DNA from: Bryobacterales bacterium
Lineage (GTDB): Bacteria; Acidobacteriota; Terriglobia; Bryobacterales; Bryobacteraceae
Length of the DNA stretch: 64,000 nucleotides
Assembly: GCA_020846745.1 (NCBI GenBank)
Contig: JADLDI010000157.1
Coordinates: 59,953-123,952, forward strand
Direction of reading: 5' to 3'
The position numbers and the translations under genes are program-made. Shown one piece after another: positions 57,532 to 64,000 of the stretch (positions within the stretch are counted from its first letter, which is position 1; each line of letters begins with the position of its first letter). Below the pieces are notes generated by a model. The model was given only the letters and a program-made list of their open reading frames with translations, was not told the origin of the DNA and searched no databases.

Positions 57532-57560
57532 AGGCCGGGTTGCTGGCAACAATCCGGCCT
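57532..57560. promoter_or_regulatory. Strong hairpin after the Gp157 gene
   Basis: AGGCCGG (57532-57538) pairs with CCGGCCT (57554-57560), extended inside by GTTG/CAAC around a CTGG loop with a three-base bulge. CACG follows in place of a T-run, so it is not a standard terminator. It may shield the upstream mRNA or tune read-through to the RusA genes. Confidence 0.6.
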
Positions 57561-57574
57561 CACGAAAGCGATCA

Positions 57575-57787
57575 ATGATGAGTCAGCATTCATTATACCC
57601 GTCTTCACGGGAAACTCAATCAAATCCTTACTACGTAAGGAGACTGCGCAGAATCCTCGCATTCCAGGGGCTTGCCCTGTTTCTGGCGTTCGTTGGCCTA
57701 CTGTCTATGGCCGACTGGCGGGTAACGGTGGCCTGTTACGCCATCGCTATCTGCTACCTGCCGTTCTTTGCTAAGAGGTCTCGCTAG
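57575..57787 (+). CDS. Small two-helix membrane protein
   Basis: A 70-residue protein starting at ATG 57575 (or 57578). A basic N-terminus (YYVRRLRRILA) leads into two transmembrane helices (FQGLALFLAFVGLLSM and VTVACYAIAICYLPFF) separated by a short turn and ending KRSR. This is the shape of a class II holin, but its place among recombination genes argues against that. Function unknown. Confidence 0.5.
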   Translation: MMSQHSLYPSSRETQSNPYYVRRLRRILAFQGLALFLAFVGLLSMADWRVTVACYAIAICYLPFFAKRSR

Positions 57788-58210
57788 ATGATCGATCTCA
57801 CTGTTTACGGAGCGCCCGGCCCTCAAGGGAGCAAGCGCTTTTTGGGTGTCAGTAAGGCTGGCCGAGGCGTGATGGTCGAGAGCAGTAAAAAGGTGAAACC
57901 TTGGCGCGAGGCCGTGAAATGGGCGTTCGTCGAACGCTATGGGGCGGCGGAAAGGCCGGCGGTGCGCGGACCTGTAGCCGTCGAGATGATATTCACGCTT
58001 GCGCGACCGAAGTCGGCGAAGCGTGCCAGGCCAGCGGTAAAGCCTGACCTTAGTAAGCTCATTCGCTCAACCGAAGATGCCTTGACGGAAGTCGGCGCGT
58101 GGGAGGACGACGCCAGGGTGATTTGCATTATGGCGTCCAAGCGTTACGCCGGCGGGGAGGGTGCTTTACTTTCGCCCGGCGCAATGATCCGCATCAGGGA
58201 GGCAGCATGA
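57788..58210 (+). CDS. rusA: RusA-type Holliday junction resolvase
   Basis: A 140-residue protein directly after the membrane gene. It opens LTVYGAPGPQGSKRFLGVSK and has the RusA acidic site KPDLSKLIRSTEDALTEVGAWEDDARV, supplying the three Asp that bind metal. It cuts four-way DNA junctions in replication or recombination intermediates, readying concatemers for packaging. The stop overlaps the next ATG. Confidence 0.9.
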   Translation: MIDLTVYGAPGPQGSKRFLGVSKAGRGVMVESSKKVKPWREAVKWAFVERYGAAERPAVRGPVAVEMIFTLARPKSAKRARPAVKPDLSKLIRSTEDALTEVGAWEDDARVICIMASKRYAGGEGALLSPGAMIRIREAA

Positions 58211-58467
58211 CCACAAGCGATCAGCAATTAGAACAGTACGTCCGAGTCCAGATCGTCTTCAGGGCGCTCGTCTCCGACAATCCGGCGCTCGCCGGCTTAT
58301 TCGCCGAGTCTCGTTTCACGGTGGATACTCGGGCGATTCGGCTTCAATGGGATGTGACCCGCATGGGACGATGCGACGACCGCGCCAGTTTAGGCAGAAG
58401 TCTCGACATCGCAATGGCCCGAATCGGTCTTCCGTACCGAGTCCTGGTGGAGGTTACTCATGGCTAG
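58207..58467 (+). CDS. Small early protein, unknown
   Basis: An 86-residue protein from the ATG overlapping the rusA stop. It starts TTSDQQLEQYVRVQIVFRAL and is helical then mixed. It overlaps the next gene by 8 bp. No family recognised; its place between rusA and the replication initiator suggests a DNA-metabolism role. Confidence 0.5.
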   Translation: MTTSDQQLEQYVRVQIVFRALVSDNPALAGLFAESRFTVDTRAIRLQWDVTRMGRCDDRASLGRSLDIAMARIGLPYRVLVEVTHG

Positions 58468-59290
58468 ACCCTGGTATAAGTGGTACCCCTCGAACTGGCT
58501 TAGTTCTGAGACTCGGCTGCGCATGACCGCAACGGAACGGTCAATCTACCGCGACCTGCTGGACATCTGCTACCAGGAGGGGAGCATACCGAACGACGAA
58601 CGGATCTTGACGAATTTGGCAGCGGTCTCGCGGAAGGAATTCACGGATGCATGGCCCGAAGTCTCCAAGAAGTTCGTACCCTTCGCTGATAATCGACTGA
58701 CAAACCCAAAGTGCGTTGAAGAATTGGCGCGGTGCGCTGAGATGTCAGCCGCGAAAGCACTCGCCGGCAGAAGAGGGGGCGAGCGACGCGCACGCAAACA
58801 GCAAGACTCAAGCATATGCTTGGATTCTGCTTCGAATTCCAAGAGCGGCAGTGCTTCAACTGAATCCAAGCAGAATTCAAGCGATGCAGATGCAGATGCA
58901 GATGCAGATACTCCCCTTACCCCTCAGTGCGGAGCGTCGCCGACCTGGACTGCGTTCGAGCGGATCGCGGAGCGGTACCCGAATCGCGTTGAAGTGGACC
59001 TTGCCGCCCAGATATGGCTTTCATACGTGGATACGGGTGTAATCGCGGATGCCGCCCTGATCGAGATCGAAGCCGGGCTATCTCGCTGGCTGGAGTCCGA
59101 TCAATGGACACGCGACGACGGACGCTATGTGCCGTCACTCGCGAAATGGCTGCGCGATAAGCGCTGGCTCGACCATCCACCCGCCAGCGCCGAGGCGAAG
59201 GCAACAAAACGCAGCGCTAAGCGCTCCAGCGAGGGGATCGACCCGAACGCCATCTGGATTGCCCCATGGGAACAGGAGGGGGCGGCGTGA
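58460..59290 (+). CDS. Replication initiator-like protein (DUF1376/YdaU type)
   Basis: A 276-residue protein. The N-terminal domain, ARPWYKWYPSNWLSSETRLR, AERSIYRDLLDICYQEGSIP-like text and the winged-helix segment to about residue 110, is the DUF1376 family found where lambda has gene O. A low-complexity linker (SASNSKSGSASTESKQNSSD, then ADADADAD) at 118-155 is followed by a helical C-terminal domain that could load the helicase. The linker DNA contains AAGCATATGCTT (58810-58821) and the 61 bp repeat shared with 31236, so the gene may carry the origin, as lambda O does. The primase-helicase follows two genes later. Confidence 0.78.
   Translation: MARPWYKWYPSNWLSSETRLRMTATERSIYRDLLDICYQEGSIPNDERILTNLAAVSRKEFTDAWPEVSKKFVPFADNRLTNPKCVEELARCAEMSAAKALAGRRGGERRARKQQDSSICLDSASNSKSGSASTESKQNSSDADADADADTPLTPQCGASPTWTAFERIAERYPNRVEVDLAAQIWLSYVDTGVIADAALIEIEAGLSRWLESDQWTRDDGRYVPSLAKWLRDKRWLDHPPASAEAKATKRSAKRSSEGIDPNAIWIAPWEQEGAA
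58866..58926 (+). repeat. 61 bp exact repeat, copy B
   Basis: Identical to 31236-31296 in the non-coding block before ssb. Here it is coding, including the Asp-Ala run of the replication protein. The 50 bp before it (58810-58862) also resemble 31112-31165 with mismatches. Confidence 0.95.
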
Positions 59291-59964
59291 TGTTAGAACT
59301 CTTTCAGCACGTCGAGGCCCCCAGTCTCCCTCAGATCACGGAGACGCAACGAGGTGGGCGCAGATGGTACCAGACGCCCGGCAACGTATACCCGAGCGTG
59401 ACAACCGTGCTCTGGTGGCACAAGGAAGGCGACGGCGGGCTTCAGCGGTGGCGGGATCGCGTCGGCCATCAGGAGGCGGAGCGGATCGCGTCGGAAGCCC
59501 GCGAGGTTGGCACGGCGATGCATTCAGCTATCGAGCAGTTCCTTCTCGGCTGGCCGATGCAGGCAATCAACGAACGCTGCCGGTTGCTTCTCCGGGCGAT
59601 GCTTCCCGGTCTCGCACAGATCGACCGCGTGCGCCATCTCGAAGTGCCGCTCTATTCCGACGAATTGCGGCTCGCTGGCCGGTGCGATTGCATCGCCGAC
59701 TTCGACGGCGTGCTCAGTATCATCGACTTCAAAAACGCCCTTCGCCCGAAGCGAAAGGAGTGGATCGAAGACTACCTGCTTCAGGTCTCCGCCTACGCCC
59801 GGATGTACGAGGAGCGGACGGGCGTTCAGGTCACGCAGGGCGTGATTCTCATAGCCACACCGAACGACGGGCTTCAGCCCTTTTTGACTGACACCACGAC
59901 AATGCTTCCTAAGTTACGGTCAATCCTCGGCCAGTTCCACGCGGAGTTCGCTCATGCCGCTTGA
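59290..59964 (+). CDS. PD-(D/E)XK nuclease, RecB/MGME1-like
   Basis: A 224-residue protein; its ATG overlaps the preceding TGA (TGATG). It has YPSVTTVLWWHKE, GTAMHSAIEQFLLG (His-containing motif), LAGRCDCIADFDGVLSIIDFKNA, where the D and the xIDFK supply the PD-(D/E)XK catalytic residues, and EDYLLQVSAYARMYEE (QxxxY motif). It is an exonuclease of the RecB/Cas4-like class, probably for phage recombination or DNA end processing with the Sak4-like ATPase. No CRISPR array or other Cas gene is present, so it is not taken as Cas4. Confidence 0.83.
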   Translation: MLELFQHVEAPSLPQITETQRGGRRWYQTPGNVYPSVTTVLWWHKEGDGGLQRWRDRVGHQEAERIASEAREVGTAMHSAIEQFLLGWPMQAINERCRLLLRAMLPGLAQIDRVRHLEVPLYSDELRLAGRCDCIADFDGVLSIIDFKNALRPKRKEWIEDYLLQVSAYARMYEERTGVQVTQGVILIATPNDGLQPFLTDTTTMLPKLRSILGQFHAEFAHAA

Positions 59965-61816
59965 CGCCGGGCCTGTGAAGGAACACGTCGATATCGCCCG
60001 CGTGATCGGCGAATACGTGCCATTGAAGAAGGGCGGACCTCGTGAACTCGTCGGCCTGTGCCCGTTTCACAAGGAGAAGACGCCATCCTTCACCGTTACT
60101 CCTGACAAGCGGATGTTCTATTGCTTCGGCTGCCAGGCAGGCGGCGACGTGTTCGACTTTGTTGCAAAAATCGAAGGGGTAACTTTCAACTCGGCGGTGA
60201 GGAAGGTCGCGGAGATGGTCGGCCTCGACCCCGAATCTTATGGGCAGGCGGCGGGTTCGCTGGCGGTAGTCTCGGGGGAGGTGCCATCGCGTCCCGTCGC
60301 CAAGCCCACCAGTAATGGCACGCCGAAGGTCGTCGCCACCTACCCGTACATCGACGAGCACGGCGAATTGCTCTACGAGGTTCAGCGCATTGAGCCAGGC
60401 CGGAACGGGAAGGCTAAGGACTTTCGCCAGCGTCGCGTTCACCCTATCGACGGCGCGTGGGTTTGGGGCATCAGCGATGGCGCGTACCACAAGGGTCAGA
60501 ACGGCGACTGGTATCCAGTCAAGGGAGAAGCCGGTCCAGACGACGACGAACTGCCAGAGGTTCGTCGCGTTCTGTACCGCTTGCCGCAGGTTCTCGCGGC
60601 CGAGACTGTCTACGTCGTCGAAGGCGAGAAGGACGTTCACACGCTCGAAGCTGCGGGCCTCGTCGCCACCACCAATAGCGGCGGGGCGGCTCAGAAGTGG
60701 CTACCGCAGTACACTGAAGTGCTTCGTGGCCGGCGAGTAATCGTCATACCAGACAAGGACGAGCCGGGCAAGAAGCGCGGTGCCGCGATACTGAAGGATC
60801 TCGAAGGTAAGGCCGACGCGATCCTGATCGAAGTGCCCACCGGAAAGGATGTCACGGATTTTGTTCAATCCGGCGGATCGATTGATGACTTGCAGGCATT
60901 AGTTGTAGATGCCGTAGCCAAGCGGACAACACTTGAACTCGACCGCAGGGGCTTGCTATCTCCTATCGAGATCATTGAGCAGTTCGAAGGTGGCCCGACC
61001 GCTTTCCTCGACCCTTCCAAGCGTGCACCGGGCCTCAGAACCGGCTTCCTTCGGCTCGACGACATGACGCTTGGTTTCCATCCCGGTGAACTAATTATCT
61101 TGGCGGCGCGACCGTCTCAAGGTAAGACCGCCTTGGCACTGAACATCGCCTCAAACGTTGCGGAGCGAAATCATACGGTAGCTATTTTTTCCCTCGAAAT
61201 GTCGCGCGAGTCGCTACTTACAAGGTTTGTATGCTCGCGGGCTCGCGTAGACCAGATGAAGTTCCGGTCAGGATATCTAAGTGCAGATCAACACAAGGCG
61301 CTCGCCAGGGCTTTCCACGACACTTGCGCCCTACCGATTTTCATTGATGACAAGGCGGATGCGAATATAGAATCGATCCGGCGCAAGCTCGCAATTTTGC
61401 GGTCGATGCACGGCCTTTCCCTTGTTGTGATTGATTACCTGCAACTGATGAACTCCGGCAAAAAGGAGAACCGCACGCAGGAAGTGAGTGCTCTTTCGCG
61501 CGGACTAAAGATCATGGCTCGCGAATTCAGCGTACCATTCCTCGTGCTGTCTCAATTGAGCCGTGCGCCCGAGCAGCGGTTGGGCAATCACCGACCGCAA
61601 TTGAGCGATCTGCGCGAGTCTGGAGGTATCGAACAGGATGCCGATGTCGTTGCTTTCATTTTCCGCGAGGAGGTCTACAAGCCGGACAATCCTGACCTGC
61701 GGGGTGTCGCGGACCTGATTATCGCAAAACAGCGGAACGGGCCTGTTGGGGCGATAAAACTCACATTTATTCACCATTTAACTCGATTCGAGAACGCTAC
61801 GACTAGTACTGAGTAA
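59954..61816 (+). CDS. Fused primase-helicase (CHC2 zinc finger, Toprim, DnaB-like)
   Basis: A 620-residue protein. The CHC2 zinc finger is LCPFHKEKTPSF and FYCFGCQAGGD (Cys36, His39, Cys57, Cys60). The Toprim domain has YVVEGEKDVHTLEAAG near 216-230 and VIVIPDKDEPGKKRG near 261-275. The DnaB-like RecA domain has AARPSQGKTALA (Walker A, about 382-393), SLEMSRESLLTRFV and LVVIDYLQLM (Walker B, about 488-497), then QLSRAPEQR and FREEVY. It makes RNA primers and unwinds DNA at the fork, like T7 gp4 in plan but DnaB-type in sequence. Confidence 0.93.
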   Translation: MPLDAGPVKEHVDIARVIGEYVPLKKGGPRELVGLCPFHKEKTPSFTVTPDKRMFYCFGCQAGGDVFDFVAKIEGVTFNSAVRKVAEMVGLDPESYGQAAGSLAVVSGEVPSRPVAKPTSNGTPKVVATYPYIDEHGELLYEVQRIEPGRNGKAKDFRQRRVHPIDGAWVWGISDGAYHKGQNGDWYPVKGEAGPDDDELPEVRRVLYRLPQVLAAETVYVVEGEKDVHTLEAAGLVATTNSGGAAQKWLPQYTEVLRGRRVIVIPDKDEPGKKRGAAILKDLEGKADAILIEVPTGKDVTDFVQSGGSIDDLQALVVDAVAKRTTLELDRRGLLSPIEIIEQFEGGPTAFLDPSKRAPGLRTGFLRLDDMTLGFHPGELIILAARPSQGKTALALNIASNVAERNHTVAIFSLEMSRESLLTRFVCSRARVDQMKFRSGYLSADQHKALARAFHDTCALPIFIDDKADANIESIRRKLAILRSMHGLSLVVIDYLQLMNSGKKENRTQEVSALSRGLKIMAREFSVPFLVLSQLSRAPEQRLGNHRPQLSDLRESGGIEQDADVVAFIFREEVYKPDNPDLRGVADLIIAKQRNGPVGAIKLTFIHHLTRFENATTSTE

Positions 61817-61831
61817 GAAGTAGTTACAAAA

Positions 61832-62059
61832 ATGCTGACAGCAGAAAATTCGGTGATATCTACGCCGTCAAAACGAAACTATGTGCAAGAGAGGCTCTTA
61901 ACACCGAGCGAACTAGCGGAATGGTTGGGGGTAAGTGCTGGATGGGTCAGGGATCACGCGACCCGAAAGAGTCCCAAACTGCCGACCGTTAGGCTAGGGA
62001 AATTGATCCGATTTCGAGTCTCGGATATCGAAGCTTTCTTGCGTGAACAGGGCATATGA
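61832..62059 (+). CDS. Excisionase-like helix-turn-helix protein
   Basis: A 75-residue protein with a winged-helix-type DNA-binding segment: RLLTPSELAEWLGVSAGWVR, DHATRKSPKLPTVRLGKLIR and FRVSDIEAFLREQGI, typical of AlpA/Xis MerR-like proteins. Lying directly before the integrase gene, it is the likely directionality factor for excision, although such proteins can also regulate transcription. Confidence 0.75.
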   Translation: MLTAENSVISTPSKRNYVQERLLTPSELAEWLGVSAGWVRDHATRKSPKLPTVRLGKLIRFRVSDIEAFLREQGI

Positions 62060-62257
62060 AGTACGAGTAGACCTGAGAGTACTATGGAGAATTTCACGCA
62101 CATGTTAAGGCAAATCGCGCAACCATCGGTCGAGCATGCCGGTAAGTGCGTGACGTGCTTTGATGGGATCTTTGGTACTGGAACTGCTAAGACTAGAGCG
62201 ATGCCAGAACCCTTGGCTCCAGAACGGGTAAGATTGCTTCTTTCGAAAGGAAGAAGC

Positions 62258-63448
62258 ATGCCAAGAGATAGGCACCAGAATGGATACGTTGAGGAGACCG
62301 GCAAGCGGACGAAGAAATGGAAGGGGCACTACTACGTCTACGTCGCGCAACCGGACGGCTCGGAGAAGCGGGCGCACAGAGCAGCTATCCTTGGGCTGAA
62401 GTCGCAGATGAAAAAGTGGGAGGCTGAAAAACTCCTTCAACAAATCATCGATAAGGCAACTGATGACCCGGCGAAGGCGAAGCCATCGTCGGTGTACAGA
62501 CTGAAGTGGTTTTGGGAAAACCGCTACAAGCCCATCAAGGAATCGACGTGGAAGGTCTCGTCGCGCAAGCGCACGGTCGGCTTCATCGAGAATTACGTCA
62601 TCGGGCCGTTCGGCGAGAAGACACTGGCAGAACTTAATCGGTTCGACCTCCAGACGCACCTGAACAAACTGGCTGAGGATTTTAGCCACTCGGTGGTGAG
62701 CAAGTTCAGGGTTTACGTGAAAGCAATCCTAGACGAAGCTATCGAGCAGGACTTCATCGCGAAGAACCCGGCGCGGAAGCTCTCAATGCCGGAGACGCGG
62801 AAGGTTTGCCAGCGACGGCTCGACCCGGATGAGATCGCGGCGATTGTCGGTCAGCTCAGCCAGCGGGACCGGCTTGTCATTCGGATGTTCCTGGTTCTCG
62901 GGCTGAGGCCGGGCGAGATGTTCGTCCTGCGCCGTAACGACAAACTGCCCGGACAGCTTCGCATTGACGAGAGCGTTTCCCCGGATCGGCTGATTGTGGA
63001 ACCGAAGTCGGAAGCGAGCACTTCCTACGTCTGGCTGCCGCAATCGCTCGAAACCGAACTGGACTTCTGGCTCGAAGCGCAGACCAATCAGCGTCCCGAC
63101 GCCTTCATGTTCCCGACCAGGAACGGCACGCCCCTGAACGTCTGCAATTACCTGAACGAAGTGGTGAAGCCGGCAGCGGCTTGCGCGTTGAAGGAAGCGA
63201 GGGCGAAGGGTCCTGTTCCGGCTGGTTTCCTGGAAGGCGTGAACCATCAGGCGTTCCGGCGCACCTGCGCGACCTACATGCAGAAGCACGGGACGGTCAA
63301 GGACGTTCAGGCTCATCTCCGGCACGCGTCGGCAACGACGACGGTCGGCGTGTACATGAAAGAGATTCCCGCCAGCGTGCGGGCAGCGGTCGAGGAACTG
63401 GACCGGGTTTTATCAGTTCCAGCAGAGCAAAGTGGAGCGGTGAATTGA
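62258..63448 (+). CDS. int: Tyrosine integrase
   Basis: A 396-residue recombinase. ATG 62258 follows GAAAGGAAG at good spacing; an in-frame ATG at 62084 would add 58 residues that do not look like integrase. An N-terminal arm-binding domain (NGYVEETGKRTKKWKGHYYV) and core-binding helices precede the catalytic domain, with Arg in FLVLGLRPGEMFVLR (about 219), HxxR in NHQAFRRTCATY (about 330-333), His in HLRHASATTTVGVYM and the nucleophile Tyr about residue 365. It ends 61 bp before the tRNA-Lys core site that it recombines. Confidence 0.93.
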   Translation: MPRDRHQNGYVEETGKRTKKWKGHYYVYVAQPDGSEKRAHRAAILGLKSQMKKWEAEKLLQQIIDKATDDPAKAKPSSVYRLKWFWENRYKPIKESTWKVSSRKRTVGFIENYVIGPFGEKTLAELNRFDLQTHLNKLAEDFSHSVVSKFRVYVKAILDEAIEQDFIAKNPARKLSMPETRKVCQRRLDPDEIAAIVGQLSQRDRLVIRMFLVLGLRPGEMFVLRRNDKLPGQLRIDESVSPDRLIVEPKSEASTSYVWLPQSLETELDFWLEAQTNQRPDAFMFPTRNGTPLNVCNYLNEVVKPAAACALKEARAKGPVPAGFLEGVNHQAFRRTCATYMQKHGTVKDVQAHLRHASATTTVGVYMKEIPASVRAAVEELDRVLSVPAEQSGAVN

Positions 63449-63508
63449 ACACAACCGTTCACAAATTCTCATCAGGGGATCGAAATTGGCTTCTAAGTTA
63501 TTGATTCT

Positions 63509-63584
<76 letters not shown>

Positions 63585-63926
63585 TAACTTGAAGAAAACA
63601 GTGCGCTTCTTGCGGAAGCGCGCGTATTTCTTAGTGTACACGATGGCAGCTCGGTCGGCAACATGGGTCTCCTCTCCTCTTTGATCCTCTTTGCCCTCTT
63701 TGGGTGCGCGACGTAGAAATGGGCATGAGTTCGATGGTCCGGCTTGGCCCCACCTCGATGGCTACATTTGGCCCCACCCAGTAACTACAGTTTGCCCCAT
63801 TTCCCGTTCGAATTGGTTTTGGCCGCCCCGGCGGGAGTGGAGCCTGGCGACGCCCGCAGGGCGGCGCCGTTTGGGCGGAACGGACGCCGGGGTGGCAAAA
63901 ACGCGCGCCCCCCGGCGCCCCACCGT
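63585..63926. other. Chromosomal flank with IS21-type terminal repeats
   Basis: No gene is supported in these 340 bp. A GCGCTTC/GAAGCGC hairpin (63603-63621) lies upstream of the tRNA. At 63744, 63768 and 63792 the motif TTGGCCCCACC (last copy TTGCCCCA) recurs exactly every 24 bp, as in the multiple terminal repeats of IS21-family elements. The remaining 120 bp to the istB stop are very GC-rich. Confidence 0.6.
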
Positions 63927-64000
63927 TCAGCGTTTCTTCCTCCCTTCCACCGTACGCCGGAACCGGAACGATTCGGTGCCGGTCTCGATGATGTGCGCCC
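63927..64000 (-). CDS. istB: IstB-like IS21 helper ATPase, C-terminal fragment
   Basis: From the window edge the - strand reads AHIIETGTESFRFRRTVEGR, KKR, stop (TGA at 63929-63927), 23 residues. This is how IstB-type ATP-binding transposition helpers of the IS21 family end (LLDRLxHxAHxIE...SFRFR). The rest lies outside the window. The repeats at 63744-63799 would be the end of this element. Confidence 0.7.
   Translation of the reverse strand, partial: AHIIETGTESFRFRRTVEGRKKR

Noticed and set aside
59290..59964. PD-(D/E)XK nuclease as Cas4
   Set aside because: No Cys cluster, no other cas gene and no repeat array; the phage recombination setting explains it.
62084..62257. Upstream extension of the integrase frame from ATG 62084
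   Set aside because: The added 58 residues do not look like an integrase arm and ATG 62258 has a good ribosome-binding site.

Overview
The window joins two unlike pieces. Positions 1 to about 17.7 kb are chromosome of a GC-rich soil-type bacterium. The mix of surface polysaccharide genes, beta-helix and malectin-domain exported proteins and a carboxypeptidase-regulatory-like protein suggests an acidobacterium of the Bryobacter/Solibacter type; this is inferred from family content and not proven. Positions 17714-63554 are an apparently complete siphovirus-type prophage of about 45.8 kb, inserted in a tRNA-Lys(CTT) gene. Beyond 63585 the chromosome resumes, with the end of an IS21-type element at the right edge.

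Chromosomal part: a tightly overlapping + strand operon (end of a deacetylase-like gene, GT4 glycosyltransferase, CapK-type ligase, ExoA-like GT2, exported beta-helix protein) is followed by a GT2 and a methyltransferase on the - strand and two more beta-helix paralogues, one a lipoprotein and one carrying malectin domains on proline-threonine linkers. This looks like a locus that makes and processes an exported polysaccharide. A PAS-domain membrane sensor, a GT-C-like membrane protein and a secreted carboxypeptidase-regulatory-like protein follow. The last runs into the wreck of a tyrosine recombinase gene that ends 20 bp before the prophage's left attachment repeat, so an older element had used the same tRNA site.

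Prophage layout, left to right: small accessory and nucleotide-pool genes with a phage sliding clamp, HNH genes, a methylase/radical-SAM deletion scar, a MucR-like regulator and a ParB-methylase (17.9-26.4 kb); packaging and head genes (terminase, portal, scaffold, P22-like coat; 26.4-35.6 kb), interrupted by a 900 bp non-coding block full of palindromes before ssb; head-tail connection, tail tube, tail chaperones with a GGGAAAC -1 frameshift site, tape measure and large tail-tip proteins (36.2-52.1 kb), carrying cargo (two HNH genes, an antisense exported protein, dUTPase, HigBA); a metallophosphoesterase, C39-like protein and dATP/dGTP diphosphohydrolase (52.1-54.2 kb); a divergent pair of zinc-ribbon genes with face-to-face, apparently leaderless promoters and dyad operators (54.4-55.2 kb); then replication and recombination (Sak4-like ATPase, Gp157, RusA, DUF1376-type initiator, PD-(D/E)XK nuclease, primase-helicase), an excisionase-like protein and the integrase next to the tRNA.

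Most striking: (1) a 61 bp exact repeat and shared palindromic sites linking the non-coding block before ssb to the coding region of the replication protein 27.6 kb away, a candidate replication origin or module-exchange scar; (2) the divergent zinc-ribbon pair, the best candidate for the lysogeny switch because no CI/Cro-type repressor is recognisable; (3) a structured-RNA candidate at 25083-25173 upstream of the packaging genes; (4) the tandem use of the tRNA-Lys site.
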